Below are positions 1 through 4,662 of a stretch of 6,068 bases of DNA, piece after piece (positions within the stretch are counted from its first letter, which is position 1; each line of letters begins with the position of its first letter). The notes under the pieces were generated by a model, which was not told the DNA's origin, did not search any database, and saw nothing but the letters and a program-made list of their open reading frames with translations. The stretch is from NCBI GenBank assembly GCA_913774725.1, contig CAJYIG010000347.1, positions 1 to 6,068 of the forward strand. The letters run 5' to 3'. Position numbers and translations under genes: made by a program. The DNA is from an uncultured Curtobacterium sp. GTDB taxonomy: Bacteria; Actinomycetota; Actinomycetes; Actinomycetales; Microbacteriaceae.

Positions 1-338
1 CCGAACACGATCCGGGGCACGCGTGCGGCCAGGGCGGCACCGGCGCACATCGGGCACGGCTCGAGCGTGACGACCAGGGTGTGCTCGGCGAGGTGCCAGT
101 CCCCGGTCGCCCCGGCAGCGGCGCGGAGCGCGAGCACCTCGGCGTGCGCGGTCGGGTCCTGCCGGGCCTCGCGCTCGTTCCGACCGACCGCGACGACCTG
201 GCCTGCGGCGTCGAGCACGACGGCACCGACCGGGACGTCCCCCGTGTCCAGGCACGCACGGGCCTCGTCGAGCGCGCGGTCCATCGCCGCGGTGAACGGT
301 CGTCCGGCTGGGTGCTCCACGCGTCGATCCTGCCCCAT
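1..338 (-). CDS. tadA: tRNA-specific adenosine deaminase TadA, 5' part (cut by window edge)
   Basis: TadA deaminates adenosine 34 to inosine in the anticodon of tRNA-Arg(ACG), in the cytoplasm. Translating the complement from the ATG at 338-336 gives 112 residues before the window ends; the family is usually about 150-165 residues, so roughly the last quarter is missing. The zinc-dependent cytidine/deoxycytidylate deaminase motifs are intact: DVPVGAVV at about 34-41, TAHAE at 63-67 (His65 as zinc ligand, Glu67 as proton shuttle) and EPCPMCAG at 93-100 (Cys95 and Cys98 as zinc ligands). No Shine-Dalgarno sequence precedes the ATG. A TANNNT box lies 4 bp upstream, so the mRNA may be leaderless or start very close to the ATG; an in-frame GTG at 344 is a possible alternative start. 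It is divergent from upp, and a tadA-upp pairing is, as I recall, common in actinobacteria. The identity is firm; the exact start is less so. Confidence 0.95.
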   Translation of the reverse strand, partial: MGQDRRVEHPAGRPFTAAMDRALDEARACLDTGDVPVGAVVLDAAGQVVAVGRNEREARQDPTAHAEVLALRAAAGATGDWHLAEHTLVVTLEPCPMCAGAALAARVPRIVF

Positions 339-359
339 CGGCACGGTACGCTCGACACC
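339..359. promoter_or_regulatory. Short divergent promoter between tadA and upp with overlapping -10 boxes
   Basis: Only 21 bp separate the two start codons. On the plus strand TACGCT (347-352) fits the TANNNT -10 pattern and ends 7 bp before the upp ATG. On the minus strand TACCGT (348 down to 343) also fits and ends 4 bp before the tadA ATG. The two boxes share the TA step at 347-348. A weak plus-strand -35 (TCGATC, 324-329) lies inside the tadA coding region. The spacing suggests a leaderless upp transcript. This is inferred from sequence only. Confidence 0.5.
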
Positions 360-995
360 ATGCGAGTCCACGTCGCCGACCACCCGCTCATCACCCACAA
401 GCTCTCGGTGCTCCGCGACCGGACCACACCCTCCCCGACCTTCCGCGCCCTGACCGAGGAGCTCGTCACGCTCCTCGCGTACGAGGCGACGCGCAACGTC
501 CGGGTCACGGCGACGCCGATCGACACCCCTGTCGCACACACGATGGGCGTCGCCATCGCGAAGCCCCGTCCGCTCGTCGTGCCGATCCTGCGCGCCGGGC
601 TCGGCATGCTCGAGGGCATGGTCAAGCTCGTCCCCACCGCCGAGGTCGGCTTCCTCGGCATGGCCCGCAACGAGGACACGCTCGAGCCGCAGACCTACGC
701 CGAGCGCCTGCCCGACGACCTGTCCGGCCGACAGTGCTTCGTGCTCGACCCGATGCTCGCGACCGGTGGCACGCTGGCCGCCGCGATCGACTTCCTGTTC
801 GACCGTGGGGCCGAAGAGGTCACCTGCGTCTGCATCCTCGGTGCGCCCGAGGGCCTCGCCGCCGTCGAGCAGGCCGTCGGCGACCGCAACGTGAGCATCG
901 TCCTCGGCGCCCTCGACGAGAAGCTCGACGAGAACGGCTACATCGTGCCGGGTCTCGGCGACGCCGGCGACCGCCTGTACGGCCTGGCCGAGTAG
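360..995 (+). CDS. upp: Uracil phosphoribosyltransferase (UPRTase)
   Basis: Upp makes UMP and pyrophosphate from uracil and PRPP in cytoplasmic pyrimidine salvage. The protein is 211 residues, close to the 208-210 usual for bacterial UPRTases. Visible family signatures are [10 protein letters not shown] at 74-83, the PRPP-binding loop [10 protein letters not shown] at 129-138, and the C-terminal uracil-recognition segment [13 protein letters not shown] at 193-205. The ATG at 360 is chosen because [15 protein letters not shown] matches the usual UPRTase N-terminus. The frame stays open upstream to 81, but that part is antisense to tadA and has no family similarity. There is no Shine-Dalgarno sequence and a -10-like box ends 7 bp upstream, so the mRNA may be leaderless. 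It is divergent from tadA and followed by a long repeat-bearing spacer, so it is probably monocistronic. All key motifs are present and nothing looks broken. Confidence 0.97.
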   Translation: MRVHVADHPLITHKLSVLRDRTTPSPTFRALTEELVTLLAYEATRNVRVTATPIDTPVAHTMGVAIAKPRPLVVPILRAGLGMLEGMVKLVPTAEVGFLGMARNEDTLEPQTYAERLPDDLSGRQCFVLDPMLATGGTLAAAIDFLFDRGAEEVTCVCILGAPEGLAAVEQAVGDRNVSIVLGALDEKLDENGYIVPGLGDAGDRLYGLAE

Positions 996-1008
996 CACCC
1001 GCTCCCCC

Positions 1009-1063
1009 GACGCCCCCGTCAGCACGGTCCGCCCCGCGTGGCGCGCCGGTCGGCGGGGGCGTC
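1009..1063 (+). terminator. Possible upp terminator: 10-bp inverted repeat with long loop
   Basis: Fourteen bases after the upp stop codon, GACGCCCCCG (1009-1018) pairs perfectly with CGGGGGCGTC (1054-1063). The loop is 35 nt and no T-run follows. High-GC actinobacteria often use hairpins without U tails, so this is a weak terminator candidate; the long loop counts against it. The right arm overlaps the first unit of the repeat cluster described next. Confidence 0.3.
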
Positions 1064-1257
1064 TCGCGTCCGCGGCGGTCGCGTCGAGACGCCGGCGTCG
1101 CCACGAGACACCGGCGTCGCCGAGAAACGCCGTGACGCCGTCGAGACGCCGCCGATCCCGGCGGCGTCTCGCGCACGTCGCGGCGTCTCGCGCACGTCGC
1201 GGCGTCCCGCGCGCACGCCGGCGTCCCGCGCGCACGCCGGCGTCCCGCGCTCCGCGC
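1058..1257. repeat. Inverted and tandem cluster of GGCGTCTCG / CGAGACGCC units
   Basis: About ten copies of a 9-bp core fill this stretch. CGAGACGCC, or a near match, starts at 1085, 1104, 1121 and 1142 (intervals 19, 17 and 21 bp). The reverse form GGCGTCTCG or GGCGTCCCG starts at 1058, 1163, 1182, 1201, 1220 and 1239. From 1163 to 1257 the units follow an exact 19-bp period with two sub-types in pairs: GGCGTCTCGCGCACGTCGC (1163-1181 and 1182-1200), then GGCGTCCCGCGCGCACGCC (1201-1219 and 1220-1238), then a diverged fifth unit. The orientation switch falls on a hairpin with a 13-bp stem (1142-1154 with 1159-1171) and a 4-nt loop. No convincing gene covers the region. It resembles REP-like or palindromic intergenic repeats; its function is unknown. 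Confidence 0.8.
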
Positions 1258-1280
1258 TCCGCGCCCGGTCCACGTGTCGG

Positions 1281-1324
1281 CGGACGGGAGGCGCGTGGCG
1301 GGCCCGTACCGCGCCTCCCGTCCG
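1281..1324. terminator. Strong hairpin with 15-bp perfect stem (terminator-like)
   Basis: CGGACGGGAGGCGCG at 1281-1295 is perfectly complementary to 1310-1324, with a 14-nt loop that itself contains the palindrome CGGGCCCG (1299-1306). No T-run follows in either direction. It lies 58 bp upstream of the promoter at 1382. It could act as a bidirectional U-less terminator insulating the downstream promoter from upp, or as a structural DNA element. The stem is read directly; the role is inferred. Confidence 0.5.
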
Positions 1325-1381
1325 ACGGTCGGTCCCGCCGGAGCGTCGCCTGTCCGCTCCCGTCACCGTCCGCGCGGACGG

Positions 1382-1411
1382 TTGACAGCGCCTTGGTATA
1401 CCGCCGATACT
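1382..1411 (+). promoter_or_regulatory. Sigma-70-type promoter for the leader ORF and winged-helix gene
   Basis: A perfect TTGACA -35 (1382-1387) is followed after 18 bp by GATACT (1406-1411), which matches TATAAT at four of six positions. Transcription would start about 7 bp further on, at or next to A1418, which is the first base of an ATG. This predicts a leaderless mRNA. The 8-bp palindrome GGTATACC (1395-1402) sits in the -35/-10 spacer and could be an operator half or an alternative -10 box. This is the clearest promoter in the window. Confidence 0.75.
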
Positions 1412-1417
1412 CGTCCC

Positions 1418-1519
1418 ATGACTGCAACCGTGTCCTCCCGAGTCCTCTCCGAGGCCCTGGGGAACGTCGACATCACGATGTCGACGTCGGCGGTCATGCG
1501 TTGTCGAATGTGTGCCTGA
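1418..1519 (+). CDS. Leaderless 33-codon ORF, candidate Cys-containing leader peptide
   Basis: The ATG at 1418 coincides with the transcription start predicted from the TTGACA/GATACT promoter, and the frame ends with TGA at 1517-1519. The peptide begins MTATVSSRVL and ends SAVMRCRMCA. Its two Cys codons (1502-1504 and 1511-1513) are both TGT, whereas every Cys codon I checked in the recognised genes here is TGC. Its NVDI...SAV...C pattern resembles, from memory, the short actinobacterial 'putative leader peptides' with an H-[IV]-D-L...SA..C pattern that often precede sulfur-metabolism genes. In mycobacteria, leaderless Cys-rich short ORFs are known attenuators responding to cysteine. The gene downstream, 243 bp away, encodes an orphan winged-helix regulator. 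I infer a regulatory uORF; it could also be a small protein with its own function, or chance. Confidence 0.55.
   Translation: MTATVSSRVLSEALGNVDITMSTSAVMRCRMCA
1464..1487. promoter_or_regulatory. 11-bp perfect inverted repeat inside the leader ORF
   Basis: ACGTCGACATC (1464-1474) is followed by AC and then its exact reverse complement (1477-1487). In RNA it would form a compact hairpin within the coding part of the leader ORF, ending 14 nt before the first TGT Cys codon. In DNA it is a 24-bp near-perfect palindrome about 46-70 bp downstream of the predicted transcription start, suitable for a dimeric regulator. Whether it works as RNA or DNA cannot be told from sequence. Confidence 0.6.
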
Positions 1520-1762
1520 TCGGTACCCGTTCCAGCCGGATCCCCCGCGACACCACCCCGGTCGCGCGCGTGTGATCCCCGGGTGACAGCACCTCGACGA
1601 CGCCGCGACAGCACGTTCCGTCGAACCGACCTTCACCCGTACCTCCCGGGAGGCCCCGGTCCACCGCAGGACCGCTGGGCGACACGGCGATCAGCCGTAC
1701 CCGGACCGACGCACTCGACACCGCACGGTGCACCGCACCGCAGCCCCGCCCGGAGAACCGCC
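1520..1762 (+). promoter_or_regulatory. Structured 5' untranslated leader of the winged-helix gene
   Basis: These 243 bp between the leader ORF and the next start codon show no convincing gene. Visible elements are the perfect 12-bp palindrome CCTCCCGGGAGG (1642-1653), the hairpin CGGTCC/GGACCG (1657-1662 with 1669-1674, 6-nt loop), the hairpin ACGGC/GCCGT (1684-1688 with 1694-1698, 5-nt loop) and the palindrome CGGTGCACCG (1726-1735). A good Shine-Dalgarno sequence, GGAGA at 1752-1756, ends 6 nt before the ATG at 1763. Several stems in a row fit attenuation or translational control, but such stems are also frequent by chance at this GC content. Confidence 0.4.
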
Positions 1763-2533
1763 ATGTCGCTCACGATCCCCCAGCCCCGCACCGCCCTCCG
1801 TCCCGCCACCACGGTGCCCACCGACCTCGGGACGGTCACGCCGATCCGACCGCGTCGCGAGCCCGTCGCCCCGCCGGTCGCGAGCGGGATCCCGACCAGC
1901 CCGGTCGTCGCGCCGCAGCGGAACCGTGCTCTGCCGGAGGGCACCGAGGCTCGCGGCTTCGCGCTCTACGTCGGCATCGACGAAGCTGCTGCCGCGGCCG
2001 CCGGCACGACCCTGGCGGCCGTGGTCGAGCAGCTGAAGGCCCTCACCGCCCAGCTCGTGCCGTCGTCGGAGACCTACGCCGCGGTCGCCGTCGCCGCCGA
2101 GGGCTCCGGCGGGCGTGACGTCGACGTGGTCCGCCTCGCGCTGCAGGACCGCTCCGCCGTGGCCGCCCGCAAGCAGGCCGAGAAGCCCGAGCCCGAGGAG
2201 ACCGGGGTCGTCATCGACATCTCCCGGAAGCGCGTGACGCTCGACGGCGAGGCCGCTCCGCTGACCTACAAGGAGTTCGAGCTCCTCCAGTTCCTCGTGC
2301 TGCGCGAGGGCCAGACCGTCGACCGCGCTGCGATCATCGACGGTCTGTGGTCCGACGACGAGGACGAGACCCCGAACGAGCGCACCATCGACGTGCACGT
2401 GCGGCGGCTGCGCTCGAAGCTCGGGGCGTTCGAGGAGATCGTGCGGACCGTGCGCGGTGTCGGCTACCGCTTCGACCGGCACGCCGACGTCGCGGTGCGC
2501 TACGCGTCGACGCCGTCCCCCGACCTCTTCTGA
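1763..2533 (+). CDS. Orphan winged-helix (OmpR/PhoB-type) DNA-binding protein, no receiver domain
   Basis: This 256-residue cytoplasmic protein is a likely transcription regulator. Residues about 148-238 form a complete OmpR/PhoB effector domain (Trans_reg_C type): LTYKEFELLQFLVLREGQ at 167-184, the recognition-helix segment ERTIDVHVRRLRSKLG at 206-221, and the wing TVRGVGYRF at 229-237. Response regulators carry a phosphorylatable receiver domain first; here there is none. Instead residues 1-60 are Pro/Arg/Thr-rich and probably disordered, and 64-130 form an unrecognised segment starting GFALYVGIDEAAAAAAG with an Ala-rich helix. A Glu/Pro linker (about 138-147) precedes the wing. The ATG at 1763 is chosen because GGAGA sits 6 nt upstream; the frame extends to a GTG at 1583, but that part is Arg/Pro-rich and lacks a ribosome binding site. 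It lies downstream of the Cys-ending leader ORF, under the promoter at 1382. Its target genes and signal are unknown. Confidence 0.85.
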   Translation: MSLTIPQPRTALRPATTVPTDLGTVTPIRPRREPVAPPVASGIPTSPVVAPQRNRALPEGTEARGFALYVGIDEAAAAAAGTTLAAVVEQLKALTAQLVPSSETYAAVAVAAEGSGGRDVDVVRLALQDRSAVAARKQAEKPEPEETGVVIDISRKRVTLDGEAAPLTYKEFELLQFLVLREGQTVDRAAIIDGLWSDDEDETPNERTIDVHVRRLRSKLGAFEEIVRTVRGVGYRFDRHADVAVRYASTPSPDLF

Positions 2534-2606
2534 TCCGCTCCGGCGACGTTCGGTGAACTCGCAGCGAACGAAGGCCCCACACGCTGGCGCACCGTTACCG
2601 CCTCGT

Positions 2607-2680
2607 TATACAGTCGGTCGTGCAGGCAGTGTTTGCTGTGGCACCGCCTGCGGAATGTGATTGCAGGACACTCTTGGTGC
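2607..2680 (+). promoter_or_regulatory. Possible promoter and structured leader or small RNA upstream of marR
   Basis: Within the 282-bp gene-free stretch 2534-2815, the run GTTATACAGT (2605-2614) offers -10 candidates (TATACA at 2607 or TACAGT at 2609), though no good -35 is visible. Downstream the DNA is less GC-rich than the surroundings and can fold two ways: GCAGGC (2622-2627) with GCCTGC (2646-2651), or CCTGC (2647-2651) with GCAGG (2663-2667), closed by GCACC/GGTGC (2641-2645 with 2676-2680). The terminator-like hairpin at 2687 follows. This could be an attenuator for the marR operon or a roughly 100-nt small RNA. It matches no RNA family that I recognise. Confidence 0.35.
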
Positions 2681-2686
2681 AAGGGA

Positions 2687-2719
2687 GAGGGCCGGTCGCT
2701 CAGAAGGCGACCGGCCCTC
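2687..2719 (+). terminator. 13-bp stem-loop, intrinsic-terminator-like without U tail
   Basis: GAGGGCCGGTCGC (2687-2699) pairs perfectly with 2707-2719 around a 7-nt loop (TCAGAAG). There is no T-run after it. It lies 154 bp beyond the stop codon of the winged-helix gene and 97 bp before the marR start, with all genes on the same strand. It therefore probably ends transcription from the left, or ends the possible small RNA or leader just upstream. Confidence 0.65.
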
Positions 2720-2777
2720 GTCACGTCCGGGGACGTCGCCCGTCCCCCGAGCCGGGTCCGGCGTCGCACGCCGTCGG

Positions 2778-2806
2778 TAGTGTGGGCTGACCGTACGACC
2801 GGAGGG
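2778..2806 (+). promoter_or_regulatory. Likely marR operon -10 box and ribosome binding site
   Basis: TAGTGT (2778-2783) fits the actinobacterial TANNNT -10 pattern and lies between the terminator hairpin and marR; no clear -35 is seen. GGAGGG (2801-2806) is a strong Shine-Dalgarno sequence ending 9 nt before the GTG at 2816 and decides the marR start. Two small inverted repeats upstream, GGGGACG/CGTCCCC (2729-2735 with 2741-2747) and GGCGT/ACGCC (2760-2764 with 2768-2772), are possible operator sites for MarR autoregulation. Confidence 0.5.
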
Positions 2807-2815
2807 ACGACGACC

Positions 2816-3316
2816 GTGGACGACGCACGCCGCAGCGACAAGGCGACCGCTGTCGCGGCCTGGGAGGCCCTGTTCCGGGCGCAGGTGACCGTGATGCGCG
2901 CACTCAACGCCGACTTCCCGGGCGGTGAGATCTCCTTCAACGAGTACGACGTCTGCTTCAACCTGTCGACACAGCCCGGACGCCGGGCACGCATGCGCGA
3001 CCTGACCGGACACCTGCTCCTGACGCAACCGAGCGTGAGCCGACTGGTGGACCGCCTGGCATCGCGGGGCATCGTCGAGAAGCAGCCGGACCCGAGCGAC
3101 GCGCGGGGCGTGATCGTCGCCCTCACGGCGCACGGCTTCGACGTCTACCGCTCGGTCGCGGTGCAGCACGCGCGGACCATCGCCGACCAGGTCGGCGCCG
3201 GGCTCGACGACGACGAGCTCCGGACCCTGACGGCGCTCTGCACGAAGCTGCGCGACGCAGCGGGCGCGGGTGCCGGCGTCCGTCGACCCCGCGCACCCGA
3301 GGCGGTGTCGGCGTGA
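2816..3316 (+). CDS. MarR-family transcriptional regulator
   Basis: This 166-residue protein is a probable dimeric winged-helix repressor. The MarR core is clear: an N-terminal helix (about 8-34), the helix-turn-helix with LLLTQPSVSRLVDRLASRGIVE (67-88, the SVSRLVDRL part being the recognition helix), and the wing with the family's D-x-R motif in PDPSDARGVIVALTAHG (Asp95, Arg97). A C-terminal dimerisation helix follows, then an Ala/Arg/Pro-rich tail (about 148-166). Cys47 and Cys142 are present, but nothing shows they are redox sensors. The GTG start at 2816 is chosen for GGAGGG 9 nt upstream and because the family alignment starts there; the frame stays open upstream to 2633 through the terminator hairpin, which is unlikely to be coding. 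Its stop codon overlaps the photolyase start (GTGA), so the two are translationally coupled. It probably controls its own operon; the ligand is unknown. Confidence 0.9.
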   Translation: MDDARRSDKATAVAAWEALFRAQVTVMRALNADFPGGEISFNEYDVCFNLSTQPGRRARMRDLTGHLLLTQPSVSRLVDRLASRGIVEKQPDPSDARGVIVALTAHGFDVYRSVAVQHARTIADQVGAGLDDDELRTLTALCTKLRDAAGAGAGVRRPRAPEAVSA

Positions 3317-4662
3317 GCGGCGCGCTCGTCTGGCTGCGCGAGGACCTGCGACTCGCGGACAACCCCGCCCTGCGTGCGGCGATCGACCACGGCGGTCCGG
3401 TGACCGTCGTCGTGGTGCTCGACGAGGAGTCGCACGGCATCCGTCCGGTGGGGGCCGCCAGCCGCTGGTGGCTCCACCACTCGCTCGCCGCCCTCGACGC
3501 CGAGCTGCGGGACCGCCACTCACGACTCGTCCTGCGCCGTGGCGCCGCCGCACGGGTGATCCCCGAGCTCGTCGCGCAGACCGGTGCCGATGCCGTCTAC
3601 TGGAACCGCCGGTACGGCAAGGTCGAACGGGACCTCGACGCGGGCATCAAGAGCGCCCTGACCGACGACGGGAAGGACGCCCACAGCTTCGCGGCGAACC
3701 TGCTCTGGGAACCGTGGACCGTCCTCACCGGACAGGGCGAGCCCTTCAAGGTCTTCACCCCGTTCTGGCGCGCAGCCCAGGCGATGCCCGAACCGCGGCA
3801 CCCGCTGCCGAAGCCGCGGGACCTGCCCGCTCCGGCGGACGTCGAGTCCGACGACCTCGACGACTGGGCCCTGCTGCCGACGGCGCCGGACTGGGCGGGC
3901 GGGCTCCGCGACGCGTGGGAGCCCGGCGAGGCGGGCGCGCACCGGAAGCTCGAGCAGTTCGTGCACGGGCCGCTCGAGGACTACGACCAGCGCGACGAGC
4001 CCGCGATGGCCGCCACCAGCGACCTGTCCCCGCACCTCCGGTGGGGCGAGGTCAGCCCGTACCAGGTGTGGCACCGGCTGCACGGCGAACTCGAGCCCGA
4101 GCAGCGTCGGCAGGCCCCGGCCTTCCTCCGGCAGCTCGCGTGGCGCGAGTTCAACTGGAACGAGTACTTCCACTGCGACGACATCGCCACCGTGAACGTC
4201 CGCCGTGAGCTCGACGCCTTCCCGTGGCGCGACGCCGACCAGGACGAGATCGACCGCTGGCGGCACGGCCGCACGGGCTTCGACCTGGTCGACGCCGGCA
4301 TGCGGGAGCTCTGGCACTCCGGGGCGATGCACAACCGTGTCCGCCTCGCCGCGGCGAGCTTCCTCGTGAAGAACCTCCTCGTCGACTGGCGCATCGGCGA
4401 GCAGTGGTTCTGGGACACCCTGGTCGACGCCGACCCGGCGAACAACGCGGGCAACTGGCAGTGGGTCGCCGGCTCCGGCTTCGACGCCGCGCCGTACTTC
4501 CGCGTGTTCAACCCCGACCGGCAGATGGAACGCTTCGACCCGCACAAGGAGTACGTGCGGCGGTGGGTGCCCGCGGACGAGGACCGCCCGGAGCCGATGG
4601 TCGACCTCAAGGCGTCGCGCCAGCGCGCGCTCGACGCCTACGACCGGATGCGTCGCGCATGA
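3313..4662 (+). CDS. phrB: Deoxyribodipyrimidine photolyase, class I (CPD photolyase-like)
   Basis: The enzyme uses blue or near-UV light and FAD to split UV-induced cyclobutane pyrimidine dimers in DNA. The 449 residues match the usual 450-480. The N-terminal antenna-binding domain begins ALVWLREDLRLADNPAL (4-20); the FAD domain covers about 205-445. By eye against E. coli PhrB, the electron-transfer Trp triad is kept (Trp305, Trp359 in DWRIGE, Trp382 in NWQW), as are Asn341 in MHNRVR and the flavin-facing Asn378, which argues for a photolyase rather than a cryptochrome. The WRE at 277-279 and DAAPYFRVFNP (391-401) are also typical. The antenna cofactor (MTHF, deazaflavin or other) cannot be told. 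The GTG start at 3313 overlaps the marR stop by 4 bp, with GAGG at 3299-3302 as a weak ribosome binding site; the stop overlaps the next gene's ATG. A 6-4 photolyase is less likely. Confidence 0.95.
   Translation: MSGALVWLREDLRLADNPALRAAIDHGGPVTVVVVLDEESHGIRPVGAASRWWLHHSLAALDAELRDRHSRLVLRRGAAARVIPELVAQTGADAVYWNRRYGKVERDLDAGIKSALTDDGKDAHSFAANLLWEPWTVLTGQGEPFKVFTPFWRAAQAMPEPRHPLPKPRDLPAPADVESDDLDDWALLPTAPDWAGGLRDAWEPGEAGAHRKLEQFVHGPLEDYDQRDEPAMAATSDLSPHLRWGEVSPYQVWHRLHGELEPEQRRQAPAFLRQLAWREFNWNEYFHCDDIATVNVRRELDAFPWRDADQDEIDRWRHGRTGFDLVDAGMRELWHSGAMHNRVRLAAASFLVKNLLVDWRIGEQWFWDTLVDADPANNAGNWQWVAGSGFDAAPYFRVFNPDRQMERFDPHKEYVRRWVPADEDRPEPMVDLKASRQRALDAYDRMRRA

Noticed and set aside
81..359. Long in-frame upstream extension of upp
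   Set aside because: It lies antisense to the well-supported tadA reading frame, and the UPRTase N-terminus clearly starts at the ATG at 360.
1085..1257. CRISPR-like array
   Set aside because: Units follow each other at about 19 bp with no unique spacers, appear in both orientations, and have no cas gene nearby.
1019..1636. Long open frames on both strands across the repeat region
   Set aside because: They are extremely Arg/Ala/Pro-rich and run through repeats and hairpins without ribosome binding sites or family motifs, as expected from chance open frames in very GC-rich DNA.
1583..1762. GTG start 60 codons upstream of the winged-helix gene
   Set aside because: The extra segment is Arg/Pro-rich, has no Shine-Dalgarno sequence and crosses several palindromes; GGAGA before the ATG at 1763 is a much better start.
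2547..2570. Possible LexA (SOS) box near CGTTCG...CGAACG
   Set aside because: The half-sites are in the wrong order and spacing for the Gram-positive consensus CGAAC-N4-GTTCG, so it cannot be supported, although the photolyase operon nearby made it tempting.
2633..2815. Upstream extension of marR from a TTG at 2633
   Set aside because: It would translate through the 13-bp terminator hairpin and does not resemble MarR proteins; GGAGGG before the GTG at 2816 fits the family start.
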